Shown: positions 47,062 to 57,825 of the stretch, in pieces
How positions within the stretch are numbered: the first letter of the stretch is position 1
How the letters are laid out: each line of letters opens with the position of its first letter
Assembly (NCBI RefSeq): GCF_021026295.1
Contig: NZ_JAJNDA010000002.1
Location: 186,001 to 250,000, forward strand
DNA length: 64,000 nt
DNA from: Actinomycetospora soli
GTDB lineage: Bacteria > Actinomycetota > Actinomycetes > Mycobacteriales > Pseudonocardiaceae
Direction of reading: 5' to 3'
The notes under the pieces: model-generated
What the model was told of the DNA's origin: nothing
The model's input: only the letters and a program-made list of their open reading frames with translations
The model's database searches: none
Translations under genes and position numbers: made by a program

Positions 47062-47126
47062 GATGGTCTCCCGGGTGGTCGTGGCGGGCACCTCGCCCGC
47101 CGTCGTGAACCACTCTCGGAGCCGGC

Positions 47127-47168
47127 GGTGAGGCGCCCGGGAGACCGCGATGAGGGCCCTCTCATCGA
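47127..47168 (-). promoter_or_regulatory. Candidate response-regulator binding region upstream of lipoprotein 2
   Basis: Read on the minus strand this region gives GATGAGAGGGCCCTCATCG and then GGGCGCCTCACC. Upstream of lipoprotein 1 the plus strand has GATGAGAGTCCTCTCATCGG and GGGGCCTCACC in the same order. The core on plus is ATGAGGGCCCTCTCAT at 47150-47165. Confidence 0.5.
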
Positions 47169-47174
47169 CCTAAT

Positions 47175-47208
47175 TCCTGAATCACAACTTATCTGTTAGT
47201 TTTCAGGA
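47175..47208. promoter_or_regulatory. AT-rich operator-like site before the MFS gene
   Basis: TCCTGAA (47175-47181) and TTCAGGA (47202-47208) frame an AT-rich core ATCACAACTTATCTGTTAG. This is the least GC-rich stretch of the window and lies directly before ATG 47211, typical for a TetR- or MarR-type repressor site. No such regulator gene is in view. Confidence 0.5.
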
Positions 47209-47210
47209 CC

Positions 47211-48728
47211 ATGACCGATCGCTGCGCGTGGACCGGCCTCGCCGTCCTGGCCCTGCCGACCCTGCTGCTGTCGCTCGACATGAGCGTGCTCTACCTCGCC
47301 CTGCCGGCGATGAGCGCGGACCTCGACCTCGGCCCCACCGAGCAGCTCTGGGCCATGGACGTCTACGGCTTCATGATCGCCGGGTTCCTCGTCACGATGG
47401 GCACCCTCGGCGACCGCATCGGTCGTCGTCGGCTGCTGCTCGTCGGGGGCGCGGCGTTCGCGGTCGCGTCGGTCGTGGCGGCGTTCGCCGACTCCGCCGC
47501 CACCCTGATCGCGGCCCGCGCCGTGCTCGGCGTCGCCGGCGCGACGTTGATGCCCTCGACGCTCGCCCTGATCAGCTCGATGTTCCCCGACCCCCGCGCC
47601 CGGGCCACGGCGATCTCGATCTGGATGAGCTGCTTCATGGGCGGCATGACCGTCGGGCCGCTCGCGGGCGGCCTGCTCCTCGAGGCGTTCTGGTGGGGTG
47701 CCGCGTTCCTGCTCGGCGTACCGGTGATGGTCGTGCTGCTGATCGCGGGTCCGCTGCTGCTGCCCGAGGCCCGCGACGAGGTGGCCGGGCGCCTCGACCT
47801 GGCCAGCGTCGCCCTCTCCCTCGCCACCGTCCTGCCCGTCGTCTACGCCCTCAAGGAGTTCGCGACGGCGGGTCCGCACGCCGCCGGGCTCGTCGCCCTC
47901 GGGGTCGGCCTCGTCGTCGGCGTGGTGTTCGTCCGCCGACAGCTGCGCCTCGACGACCCCCTGCTCGACCTGCGCCTGTTCCGCCGCCGCGCGGTCGCCG
48001 GCGCGCTCGGGCTGAACCTCGCGGGCGGCGTCGTCATGGCGGGCACGTTCCTGCTCGCCACGCAGTGGTTCCAGCTCGTCGCCGGGCTGTCGGTGCTCGA
48101 GGCCGGACTCGTCCTGGCTCCGCTGCAGCTGGCGATGATCGTCGCGACGCTCGCCGCCCCGCGCTTCGCCGGCCGGTTCCGCCCGGCCCACGTGATCGCG
48201 GGCGGTCTCCTGCTCGGCGCCCTCGGCCTGACGGTGCTCACCGGGCTCGCGGCCGACAGCTCGCCGTGGCTGCTGGTCGGGGCGTTCCTGCTCACCTCGA
48301 TGGGGGTCGCCGCCCCGGCGGCGCTGGGCACCGACCTCGTGGTCGGGTCGGTGCCCCCGGAGAAGGCGGGATCGGCGGGCGCGCTGTCGGAGACCAGCGG
48401 GGAGATGGGGATCGCGCTGGGCGTCGCGACGCTCGGCAGCCTGGCCGCGGTCGTCTACCGCTCGACGCTGACCCTGCCCGGCACGACCTCGACCCCGACG
48501 GCCGACGCCGCCCGGCAGAGCATCGAGGGGGCGGCCCGGACCGGTGACCCCGGGGTCCTCGCGGCCGCGCAGACCGCGTTCACGACGGGGCTCGCGACGA
48601 CCGCCGGGGTGGGGGCGACGGTCTTCGCCGTGCTCGCGGTCGTCGCGGTCCGGGTGCTGCGGGCCGTGCCGCCGATCGCCTCGACCGAGCGGGAGACGGT
48701 GCGGGACGACGAGCCGGTCGCGGCCTGA
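47211..48728 (+). CDS. MFS drug/proton antiporter, DHA2 (14-helix) type
   Basis: The 505-residue protein has about 14 membrane segments. It has the DHA2 motif D1 region LSLDMSVLYLALPAMSADL, motif A GTLGDRIGRRRLLLVG and the motif C-like MSCFMGGMTVGPLAGGLLLE. Relatives (SmvA, QacA, LfrA) export cationic dyes, biocides and antibiotics. It is divergent from the Asp-rich lipoprotein. An AT-rich palindrome just before the start suggests repression by a dedicated regulator. A strong terminator follows. Confidence 0.92.
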   Translation: MTDRCAWTGLAVLALPTLLLSLDMSVLYLALPAMSADLDLGPTEQLWAMDVYGFMIAGFLVTMGTLGDRIGRRRLLLVGGAAFAVASVVAAFADSAATLIAARAVLGVAGATLMPSTLALISSMFPDPRARATAISIWMSCFMGGMTVGPLAGGLLLEAFWWGAAFLLGVPVMVVLLIAGPLLLPEARDEVAGRLDLASVALSLATVLPVVYALKEFATAGPHAAGLVALGVGLVVGVVFVRRQLRLDDPLLDLRLFRRRAVAGALGLNLAGGVVMAGTFLLATQWFQLVAGLSVLEAGLVLAPLQLAMIVATLAAPRFAGRFRPAHVIAGGLLLGALGLTVLTGLAADSSPWLLVGAFLLTSMGVAAPAALGTDLVVGSVPPEKAGSAGALSETSGEMGIALGVATLGSLAAVVYRSTLTLPGTTSTPTADAARQSIEGAARTGDPGVLAAAQTAFTTGLATTAGVGATVFAVLAVVAVRVLRAVPPIASTERETVRDDEPVAA

Positions 48729-48742
48729 CCCCGCCCCGACAC

Positions 48743-48793
48743 GAACGAAGGGCCCCTCCGGTCGATCTATGCGACCGGAGGGGCCCTTCGTTC
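48743..48793 (+). terminator. Perfect 22-pair terminator after the MFS gene
   Basis: Arms GAACGAAGGGCCCCTCC... (48743-48764) and its exact complement (48772-48793) surround ATCTATG. A degenerate copy of the right arm (CGACCGAGGGGACCCTTCG) lies at about 48838-48857. Confidence 0.88.
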
Positions 48794-48879
48794 AACGAGG
48801 GTCGGGTTGGCGGGGGGCGCCCCTCGCCCGTCTACCCGACCGAGGGGACCCTTCGCTCAGGTGCGGGCCGGACGGCGGA

Positions 48880-51474
48880 TCAGCCGCGCGACACCGTCAG
48901 CGCCCCGAGCCCCTGGTCGGCGTCCTTGTCCAGGTCGACCCGCACGGAGTCGCCCTCCCGGACCTCGCCGCCCAGCAGCTCGCGGGCGAGCTGGTCGCCG
49001 ATCGCGGACTGCACCAGCCGGCGCAGCGGCCGCGCCCCGTAGAGCGGGTCGAAGCCCTGTAGCGCCAGCCACTCCTTCGCGGCGTCCGACACCTCCAGCG
49101 AGAGCCGGCGTCCGGCCAGCCGCGAGGCGAGCCGCGCGATCTGGATGTCGACGATCGAGGTGAGTTCCTCGGTCGACAGGGCGTGGAAGACCACGACGTC
49201 GTCGAGCCGGTTGAGGAACTCCGGCTTGAACGAGCGCCGCACCACGTCCATGACCTTGTCGCGCCGACCGGCGTCGTCGAGCGAGGTGTCCATGAGCGCG
49301 GCCGACCCGAGGTTGGAGGTCAGCACCAGGATCGTGTTGCGGAAGTCGACCGTGCGGCCCTGGCCGTCGGTCAGCCGCCCGTCGTCGAGCACCTGGAGCA
49401 GCACGTCGAAGACGTCCGGGTGGGCCTTCTCCACCTCGTCGAGCAGCACCACCGCGTACGGCCGGCGTCGCACGGCCTCGGTGAGCTGGCCGCCCTGGTC
49501 GTAGCCGACGTAGCCGGGGGGCGCCCCGACGAGCCGGGCGACCGAGTGCTTCTCGCCGTACTCGCTCATGTCGATGCGGATCATGGCCCGCTCGTCGTCG
49601 AACAGGAACGCGGCGAGCGCCTTCGCCAGCTCCGTCTTGCCGACGCCCGTGGGGCCGAGGAAGAGGAAGGAACCGGTCGGGCTATCGGGGTCGGAGATCC
49701 CCGCCCGGGTGCGGCGCACGGCGTCGGACACGGCCCGCACCGCTTCGGACTGGCCGATCACCCGGCGGCCGAGCTCGTCCTCCATGCGCAGCAGCTTCTG
49801 GGTCTCGCCCTCGAGCAGCCGCCCGGCGGGGATGCCGGTCCAGGCGGAGACGACGTCGGCCACGTCGTCCGGGCCGACCTCCTCCTTGAGCATGACCGGA
49901 CCGGCGGCCGCGGACGCCTCGTCGGCGGCGGCGAGCTCGCGCTCCAGCTCCGGGATGCGGCCGTAGCGCAGCTCGGCGACCCGGGCGTAGTCCCCGTCGC
50001 GCTCGGCGCGGTCGGACTCCCCCCGCAGCGCCTCGAGCTGCTCCTTGAGGTCACGCGCCGAGTTGATCGACTCCTTCTCGCCCTGCCAGCGGGCGGTGAG
50101 CGCCGACAGCTCCTCGCGCTTCTCGGCGAGCTCGGCGCGCAGGGCGGTGAGCCGCTCGGCCGACGCCGCGTCGGACTCCTTCGCCAGCGCCATCTCCTCG
50201 ATCTCGAGGCGGCGCACGGAGCGCTCCACCTCGTCGATCTCCACCGGGCGGGAGTCGATCTCCATCCGCAGGTGCGAGGCGGCCTCGTCGACGAGGTCGA
50301 TGGCCTTGTCGGGCAGGAACCGCGCGGTGATGTAGCGGTCGGACAGCGCCGCGGCGGCGACGAGGGCCGCATCGGTGATCCGCACGCCGTGGTGCACCTC
50401 GTAGCGCTCCTTGAGCCCGCGCAGGATGCCGACCGTGTCCTCCACGGAGGGCTCCCCGACGAGGACCTGCTGGAAGCGGCGCTCCAGCGCCGGGTCGGAC
50501 TCGATGTGCTTGCGGTACTCGTCGAGCGTGGTCGCCCCGACCATGCGGAGCTCACCACGGGCCAGCATCGGCTTGATCATGTTGCCCGCGTCCATGGCGG
50601 ACTCGCCCGTGGCGCCGGCACCGACGATGGTGTGCAGCTCGTCGATGAAGGTGATGACCTGGCCCGCCGAGTCGGTGATCTCGCCGAGCACGGCCTTGAG
50701 CCGCTCCTCGAACTCGCCGCGGTACTTGGCCCCCGCGACCATCGAGCCGAGGTCGAGCGCGACGACGCGCTTGTCGCGCAGCGACTCCGGCACGTCCCCG
50801 GCGACGATCCGCTGGGCGAGGCCCTCGACGATCGCGGTCTTGCCCACGCCCGGCTCGCCGATCAGCACCGGGTTGTTCTTCGTCCGACGCGAGAGGACCT
50901 GCACGACCCGGCGGATCTCGGCGTCGCGGCCGACGACGGGGTCGAGCCTGCCGGAGCGGGCGCGCTCGGTGAGGTCCTGCCCGTACTTCTCGAGGGCCTG
51001 GAAGGTGCCCTCCGGGTCGGGCGAGGTGATCCGGGCGGAGCCGCGGACCTTGCTGAACGCCTCCTGCAGGGCCTCCGGCGTGGCCCCGTGGCGGGTGAGG
51101 ATCTGCGCGGTGCGGCCACCGGCCGCGGCCAGCCCGACGAGCAGGTGCTCGGTGGAGACGTACTCGTCGCCGATGTCGGCCGCGAGCTGCTGGGCGTGGG
51201 CGAGCACGCGGGCCGAGTCACCGTCGAACTGCGGGGCGGCGACGTTCGACCCGGTCGCGCTCGGCATCGACGCGATCAGTCGGTCGGCCTCCGCACGCAC
51301 GGCGTCGGGGTCGGCGGAGACGGCGCGCAGCAGCGGCAGCGTGATGCCGTCGGTCTGGTCGAGCAGGGCGACGAGGAGGTGCGCCGGCGACACCTGGGGG
51401 TGACCGGACGCGGTGGCGGCGCGGACCGCGGCGGACACCGCCTGCTGGGTCCGGGTCGTCGGCGAGAAGTCCAT
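48880..51474 (-). CDS. clpB: ATP-dependent disaggregase ClpB
   Basis: ClpB (864 residues) threads aggregated protein through its hexamer, working with DnaK/DnaJ/GrpE encoded nearby. It has the N-terminal Clp repeat domain (about 1-145), a first AAA+ domain with Walker A GEPGVGKT (206-213), a coiled-coil middle domain rich in Glu/Arg (about 400-520), and a second AAA+ domain with GPTGVGKT. The C-terminal small domain ends in ...TVSRG. ATG 51474. A HAIR-like site lies 64 bases upstream, so HspR control is expected. Confidence 0.97.
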   Translation of the reverse strand: MDFSPTTRTQQAVSAAVRAATASGHPQVSPAHLLVALLDQTDGITLPLLRAVSADPDAVRAEADRLIASMPSATGSNVAAPQFDGDSARVLAHAQQLAADIGDEYVSTEHLLVGLAAAGGRTAQILTRHGATPEALQEAFSKVRGSARITSPDPEGTFQALEKYGQDLTERARSGRLDPVVGRDAEIRRVVQVLSRRTKNNPVLIGEPGVGKTAIVEGLAQRIVAGDVPESLRDKRVVALDLGSMVAGAKYRGEFEERLKAVLGEITDSAGQVITFIDELHTIVGAGATGESAMDAGNMIKPMLARGELRMVGATTLDEYRKHIESDPALERRFQQVLVGEPSVEDTVGILRGLKERYEVHHGVRITDAALVAAAALSDRYITARFLPDKAIDLVDEAASHLRMEIDSRPVEIDEVERSVRRLEIEEMALAKESDAASAERLTALRAELAEKREELSALTARWQGEKESINSARDLKEQLEALRGESDRAERDGDYARVAELRYGRIPELERELAAADEASAAAGPVMLKEEVGPDDVADVVSAWTGIPAGRLLEGETQKLLRMEDELGRRVIGQSEAVRAVSDAVRRTRAGISDPDSPTGSFLFLGPTGVGKTELAKALAAFLFDDERAMIRIDMSEYGEKHSVARLVGAPPGYVGYDQGGQLTEAVRRRPYAVVLLDEVEKAHPDVFDVLLQVLDDGRLTDGQGRTVDFRNTILVLTSNLGSAALMDTSLDDAGRRDKVMDVVRRSFKPEFLNRLDDVVVFHALSTEELTSIVDIQIARLASRLAGRRLSLEVSDAAKEWLALQGFDPLYGARPLRRLVQSAIGDQLARELLGGEVREGDSVRVDLDKDADQGLGALTVSRG

Positions 51475-51537
51475 CGGGGCTGGCCTTTCGGGCTGAGGGT
51501 GGTCGTGGTGACGCTCGCTGGTTCCAACCTACGCGAA

Positions 51538-51558
51538 CTTGAGTCTATTCCGCTCAAC
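51538..51558 (-). promoter_or_regulatory. HAIR-like HspR site upstream of clpB
   Basis: CTTGAGT-CTATTCC-GCTCAAC matches the HAIR consensus CTTGAGT-N7-ACTCAAG with a full left half and five of seven bases on the right. It lies between divergent clpB and the globin-reductase gene and could act on both. Confidence 0.75.
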
Positions 51559-51705
51559 TCTGCGGATTCCTGTCGTGTTCGTCCTCGCCGATGTCGCCCA
51601 CAGTGACGAAACGGCGCCAGTTCGCCGTGTCTCGGCACGCTCTGTCATGATGCTCTCGACTCGGGCGAGGGACGGGACCTCGCCGGGGGCGAGGAGGGAG
51701 TCGGC

Positions 51706-53202
51706 ATGTCGGCGGAACCGGCCGAGCCGATCGGCCCAGCGGGACACGGTGGCGGTCCCGACGACGGGTCCCTGCCCGCCGTCGCGCACCCGCCCGAAGC
51801 CCCGCGCCGCCCCGTCCGGACGCTGCGCCTCGTCCGGACCGCCGCGCGCCCCGCCACCGCGACGGCGGCCACCTCGGTCATCCCCGCGATCGCGCCCACG
51901 GCCACCACGGCTTCCACGGCTTCCACGGCCACCACGGCGCTGGTCGCCCCCGTCACGGTGCCACCCCCCGGCTCGCCGAGCCCGGCCGCGCACCCGGCCG
52001 CGCCGCCCGCCGCACCCGCCGTCGGGACCGGCGCCGGACCCGCCGTCGGGACCGCCACGACGACCACCGACCTGACCGTCGTCCGCGCCGCCGAGGCCGT
52101 CCGCACCGCCTGGGCGCGGCTCGCGGACGCCGAGGCCGAGGTCGCCCACTGGTTCGGCGCCCTGCTCTTCAGCCTGGCCCCCGCCCTGCGCGGCCACTTC
52201 CCCGCCCAGGCCGACCCCGCGGCCCGCCGTCTGCTGCGCACCACCATCGCCGCGATGTCCGCCGTCGACCGGCCCGCCGAGCTCGCCACCGCGATCCCGC
52301 CGCTGGCACGCGAGCTGCGCGCCCTCGGCCTCGACGCCGGCGCCGACGAGCCGCTCGGTGTCGCCCTGGTGGGCGCGGTCCGGCGCTTCGCCGGCGACGC
52401 CTGGGCACCCGACGCGGACGCCGCGTGGGTCCGCGCCTTCTCGCTGGCCGCCCGTCCCGCCCGGGTGGCGGTCGCCGCCCTGCCGGGCGTCGTCGGCGCC
52501 ACGGTGGTCACCCACCGCCGCCTGAGCTGGGACCTGGCCGTGGTCGAGGTCGAGCCGGACGTGCGGGTGGACTTCCGGCCGGGGCAGTCGGTCACGGTCG
52601 AGGTCCCGCAGCGGCCGCGGATGTGGCGGCACCTGACGCCGGCCGGGGCGCCCCGGGCGGACGGACGCCTCGAGTTCCACGTGCGGGCCGTCGACGGCGG
52701 GTGGGTCAGCCGCTCGCTCGTGGCGCACAGCCGCGTGGGCGAGCGGTGGCGCATCGGCCCCGCCGAGGGCGGCGTCGTCGTCGACCCCGGCGCGGAGCGG
52801 GAGCTCCTGCTCGTCGTGGGCGGCACCGGCGCCTCGGTGGCCCTGGCGCTCTGCGAGGAGCTCGTCGGTCAGGCCGCGGCCGGGGTCGACGTCCGGCCCA
52901 CCACCGTCGTGGTCGGCGGTCGGACGCCGGAGGACCTCCACACGCTGGACCGCTTCGCCGACCTCGCCGTCGGCGAGCCGTGGCTCGCGGTCGTCGGGGC
53001 GTGCGAGTCGGACCCGCTCGACACCGAGCTGGCGCCGGGCACCGTCGTCGAGGCGGTGAGCCGGTCGGGTCCGTGGCTGGACCACGACGTGGTGGTGGCC
53101 GGGTCGCCGGCGATGATCCGGGCGACCACGGCCGCGCTGCTGGTCGACGGCACGCCCCTCGACCGCATCCACTACGACCCCTTCACCGACGACGAGGGCT
53201 GA
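51706..53202 (+). CDS. Globin-reductase (flavohaemoglobin-like) protein lacking the proximal His
   Basis: The 498-residue protein has a Pro/Ala/Thr-rich start (1-120), a globin-like domain (about 125-255) beginning WFGALLFSLAPALRGHF, and a ferredoxin-reductase-like domain (about 265-490) with an NAD-binding LLVVGGTGASVALALCEEL. In flavohaemoglobins the haem-ligating His precedes an LG turn; here that place is Leu204 in ARELRALG, so haem binding by the usual ligand is not expected. The FAD motif R-x-Y-S is also altered (PRMWRHLTP). A relative (Rv0385) sits next to clpB in mycobacteria. Start ATG 51706 follows GAGGAGGGAG. Confidence 0.8.
   Translation: MSAEPAEPIGPAGHGGGPDDGSLPAVAHPPEAPRRPVRTLRLVRTAARPATATAATSVIPAIAPTATTASTASTATTALVAPVTVPPPGSPSPAAHPAAPPAAPAVGTGAGPAVGTATTTTDLTVVRAAEAVRTAWARLADAEAEVAHWFGALLFSLAPALRGHFPAQADPAARRLLRTTIAAMSAVDRPAELATAIPPLARELRALGLDAGADEPLGVALVGAVRRFAGDAWAPDADAAWVRAFSLAARPARVAVAALPGVVGATVVTHRRLSWDLAVVEVEPDVRVDFRPGQSVTVEVPQRPRMWRHLTPAGAPRADGRLEFHVRAVDGGWVSRSLVAHSRVGERWRIGPAEGGVVVDPGAERELLLVVGGTGASVALALCEELVGQAAAGVDVRPTTVVVGGRTPEDLHTLDRFADLAVGEPWLAVVGACESDPLDTELAPGTVVEAVSRSGPWLDHDVVVAGSPAMIRATTAALLVDGTPLDRIHYDPFTDDEG
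51756..51769 (-). repeat. Dispersed 14-mer, copy 11
   Basis: Exact ACCCGTCGTCGGGA on the minus strand. The globin-reductase gene reads the complement as Pro-Asp-Asp-Gly-Ser at residues 18-22. Confidence 0.7.
52014..52027 (+). repeat. Dispersed 14-mer, copy 12
   Basis: Exact ACCCGCCGTCGGGA, read as Pro-Ala-Val-Gly-Thr in the disordered start of the globin-reductase. Confidence 0.7.
52038..52051 (+). repeat. Dispersed 14-mer, copy 13
   Basis: Exact ACCCGCCGTCGGGA, 24 bases after copy 12 and in the same frame; again Pro-Ala-Val-Gly-Thr. A local duplication of the motif is likely. Confidence 0.7.
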
Positions 53203-53214
53203 GCGCGCCCGCCG

Positions 53215-53727
53215 TCACTCCTGGCCCGGGTCGTCCGGCGCCGGCCGGCGGCGCTGCTGGGCGGGCTGCCACACCACGACCGACTGCGTCCGGCGCACCG
53301 GCAGGAGGTCCCCCGAGCGCCCGGCCTGCTCGGCCAGGGCCTGCAGCCGGGTCTGGCTGCGGGCGAGCTCGTCGGTGACCTCGGCGAGCCGGTCGGTGAG
53401 CTGGTCCACCTCGCGCTCGAGCTCGATGATCCGCTTGATGCCGGCGAGGTTGACGCCCTCCTCCTGGGAGAGCCGCTGCACCTCGCGCAGCAACGCGATG
53501 TCGCGGACCGAGTAGCGCCGCCCGCCCCCGCTGGCGCGGCCCGGGCTGACCAGGCCGATCCGGTCGTAGGACCGCAGCGTCTGGGCGTGCATGCCGGAGA
53601 ACTCGGCGGCGATCGAGATGACGAAGACCGGGGTGTCCTCGTCGGCCCACGGCGGGAGTCCGGGGATCGCGGAGTCGGCGCGCGGGGCACGACGGGCACC
53701 CGCGGAGCCCGTGTCCCCGCCGGTCAT
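53215..53727 (-). CDS. hspR: MerR-family heat-shock repressor HspR
   Basis: The 170-residue protein has a MerR-type winged helix (about 33-105: VFVISIAAEFSGMHAQTLRSYDRIGLVSPGRASGGGRRYS), a coiled coil (about 98-138) and a polar tail. HspR represses dnaK and clpB operons by binding HAIR sites, with DnaK as co-repressor in Streptomyces. It is the last gene of the dnaK-grpE-dnaJ-hspR operon; its ATG overlaps the dnaJ stop codon by 4 bases. Four HAIR-like sites are present in this window. Confidence 0.94.
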   Translation of the reverse strand: MTGGDTGSAGARRAPRADSAIPGLPPWADEDTPVFVISIAAEFSGMHAQTLRSYDRIGLVSPGRASGGGRRYSVRDIALLREVQRLSQEEGVNLAGIKRIIELEREVDQLTDRLAEVTDELARSQTRLQALAEQAGRSGDLLPVRRTQSVVVWQPAQQRRRPAPDDPGQE

Positions 53728-54992
53728 GACGCCGCTTCCTTGTCCGCGTGGGTGCGGTCGGCCCGCTCGGTGAGGTGGGCGCGCGGATCGTGGTCGGCGG
53801 TGGCGCGCGCGTACGCGTCGAGGGCCTCGCTGGCCTCGCCCGACAACCGGGCGGGCACCGCCAGCTCGAGGGTGACCAGCAGGTCGCCGGTGCGGTCCTT
53901 GCGCTTGACCCCACGCCCGCGGACGCGCAGCGTGCGCCCGGCCGAGCTGCCCGGCGGCACCTTCAGCGAGATCCGGCCCTCGAGGGTCGGCACGGTGACG
54001 GTGGCGCCCCGGACCAGCTCCGGATAGGTCACGGGCAGCGAGAGGGTCAGGTCGTCGGGGTTCTTGGCCGAACGGCCGAACACGGCGTCGGCACTGACGT
54101 GCACGATGACGTAGAGGTCACCGGACGGTCCGCCCGCCGGGCCGGGCTGCCCCTTGCCGGCGAGCCGGATGCGCTGGCCGTCCTCGACGCCGGCGGGCAC
54201 CCGGATCGTCAGGGTGCGCGGGCGGGAGCTGACGCCGTCGCCGCCGCACTCGGGGCACGGGTCGTCCACGAGGTGCCCGGTGCCCCGGCAGTCGGGGCAC
54301 GGCTCGCTGAAGGCGAAGGCGCCCTGGCTGCGCGACACCAGACCGGCGCCGCCGCAGCGGGTACAGGTGCGGGGCGTGGTGCCGGGCTTGGCGCCGGACC
54401 CGTCGCAGGTCCCGCAGGTCATCGGCGAGGTGAGCCGCAGCGGCAGCGTCGCGCCGTTCACGGCCTCGGCGAAGTCGATGCGGACCTCGGTCTCCACGTC
54501 GGCGCCGCGACGCTGGCGGGGCACGCCGCCGAAGCCGCCCATCCTGCCGCCGCCCATGCCGCCGGTGGGATCGGTGGCGGTGCCGCCACCCATCCCGCCC
54601 ATGCCGCCGAAGATGCCGCCGAGCAGGTCGCCCAGCCCACCGGCACCCCCGCCGCCACCACGGCCGGCGCCGCCGAAGAGGTCCTCGAAGCCACCGCCCT
54701 GGCCGCCGCCCGCGGACCGGCCGCCGCCGCCGCCGAAGCCGCCGAAGCGCCCGCCCGCGAACAGCGTGCGGGCCTCGTCGTACTCCTTGCGCTTCGTCGC
54801 GTCGGACAGGACGCCGTAGGCCTCGCCGGCCGCCTTGAACTTCGCCTCGGCCCGGGTGTCCCCGGGCTTCGCGTCGGGGTGGTTCTCCCGCGCGATCTTG
54901 CGGTAGGCCTTCTTGATCTCGTCGGCCGAGGCGTCCTTCGCGACGCCGAGCTCACGGTAGAAGTCCTTCTCGAGCCAGTCGCGATTGCTCAA
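53724..54992 (-). CDS. dnaJ: Chaperone DnaJ
   Basis: The 422-residue co-chaperone has a J domain (about 5-72) with the HPD motif in ENHPDAKPG, a long Gly/Met-rich linker, and a zinc domain with four CxxCxGxG repeats (CGTCDGSG, CTRCGGAG, CPDCRGTG, CPECGGDG). Two beta-barrel C-terminal domains follow. It stimulates DnaK ATPase and delivers substrates. The start is TTG 54992 (SNRDWLEKDFY), after an AGGAGG site. It is coupled to hspR. Confidence 0.95.
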   Translation of the reverse strand: MSNRDWLEKDFYRELGVAKDASADEIKKAYRKIARENHPDAKPGDTRAEAKFKAAGEAYGVLSDATKRKEYDEARTLFAGGRFGGFGGGGGRSAGGGQGGGFEDLFGGAGRGGGGGAGGLGDLLGGIFGGMGGMGGGTATDPTGGMGGGRMGGFGGVPRQRRGADVETEVRIDFAEAVNGATLPLRLTSPMTCGTCDGSGAKPGTTPRTCTRCGGAGLVSRSQGAFAFSEPCPDCRGTGHLVDDPCPECGGDGVSSRPRTLTIRVPAGVEDGQRIRLAGKGQPGPAGGPSGDLYVIVHVSADAVFGRSAKNPDDLTLSLPVTYPELVRGATVTVPTLEGRISLKVPPGSSAGRTLRVRGRGVKRKDRTGDLLVTLELAVPARLSGEASEALDAYARATADHDPRAHLTERADRTHADKEAAS

Positions 54993-55053
54993 CGGTCCAT
55001 CCCTCCTCCCGTGAACCCGGCGTCGGCCGGGACGTGCCTACTCTGCTGCATGG

Positions 55054-55728
55054 TCAGGCGGAGCCGGAACCACCGGTTCCGCTGTCCGCCGGCACCGCGT
55101 CCGGGTCGTGGTCGGTGACCTCGACCATCGCGGGCCGCAGCACCTTCTCCCCGAAGCGGTAGCCCCGACGCATCACCGTGGTGACGGTCGGCCCGTCGAC
55201 CTCGGCGGACGTCGCGCTGGCGACGGCCTCGTGCACCGAGGGGTCGAACGCGTCGCCGACCTCGCCGAAGCCGGCGAGCCCGCTCCGGTTGAGCGTCTCG
55301 GTCAGCCGGTCGGCCACGACCTTGAACGCCCCGGTGAGGTCGCCGTGCTGCCGTGCCCGCTCGACGTCGTCGAGCACCGTCAGCAGCTCCCCGGCCACCT
55401 GGGCCTTCGCGCCGTTCACGGTGGCCTCGCGGTCGCGCTCCACACGCCGGCGGTAGTTGGCGTACTCCGCCGAGAGCCGCTTGAGGTCCTCGGTGCGCTC
55501 CTCGAGGTCGGTGCGCAGCCGGTTCAGCTCGGGGTCGGTCGCGACGCCGTCGGCGGCGTCGGCGGCCCCGTCGGCCGAGGTGGGCGTGCCGCCCACGGCC
55601 GCGTCCGGGATCTCGACGCCCTCGGCCGGCGACACGGGGTTGCCGCCGGGGCCGTCCGAGCCCGCCCCGAACTCCTCCTGGTGGTCCTCCACCGACACGT
55701 CCTCACGGACGTCCGTCGGGTCCTGCAC
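55054..55728 (-). CDS. grpE: Nucleotide exchange factor GrpE
   Basis: The 224-residue protein has an acidic start (1-60), a long helix (about 70-125: ELNRLRTDLEERTEDLKRLSAEYANYRRRVERDRE) and the C-terminal beta domain (GDAFDPSVHEAV ... VLRPAMVEV). It releases ADP from DnaK. The start GTG 55728 has an AGGAGGAGG site 6 bases upstream. It lies 74 bases after dnaK and 61 bases before dnaJ. Confidence 0.95.
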   Translation of the reverse strand: MQDPTDVREDVSVEDHQEEFGAGSDGPGGNPVSPAEGVEIPDAAVGGTPTSADGAADAADGVATDPELNRLRTDLEERTEDLKRLSAEYANYRRRVERDREATVNGAKAQVAGELLTVLDDVERARQHGDLTGAFKVVADRLTETLNRSGLAGFGEVGDAFDPSVHEAVASATSAEVDGPTVTTVMRRGYRFGEKVLRPAMVEVTDHDPDAVPADSGTGGSGSA

Positions 55729-55802
55729 GATGGCCTCCTCCTGGAGTCCACCGCGCCCGGCCACGCGGGCCGGGCGCGGTACCCGTCGTCGGTCTGTCGG
55801 AC

Positions 55803-57659
<1,857 letters not shown>

Positions 57660-57694
57660 GTCTGTTGACTCCTTCCAGGAGCTCGTCTGCTGTC

Positions 57695-57715
57695 CGTGAG
57701 CCCGTCGCGCTCAAG
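57695..57715 (-). promoter_or_regulatory. HAIR-like site 1 upstream of dnaK
   Basis: On the minus strand CTTGAGC-GCGACGG-GCTCACG; six of seven bases match in the left half-site and four in the right. Confidence 0.65.
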
Positions 57716-57748
57716 TCTACCGACCCCCGTCGCCCTCGGCGACCCGGG

Positions 57749-57769
57749 GATGAGTCCTCGGCGCTCAAC
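57749..57769 (-). promoter_or_regulatory. HAIR-like site 2 upstream of dnaK
   Basis: On the minus strand GTTGAGC-GCCGAGG-ACTCATC; five of seven bases match in each half-site. It lies 54 bases from site 1. Confidence 0.65.
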
Positions 57770-57804
57770 TTGCTCTCGTCCGGGGCAACGAACCGGTCAC
57801 GGGA

Positions 57805-57825
57805 CTTGTTCCCGGTCGGCTCAAC
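57805..57825 (-). promoter_or_regulatory. HAIR-like site 3 upstream of dnaK (degenerate)
   Basis: On the minus strand GTTGAGC-CGACCGG-GAACAAG; the left half-site is good, the right is poor. It lies 56 bases from site 2 and abuts the stop codon of the NlpC/P60 gene. Confidence 0.4.
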
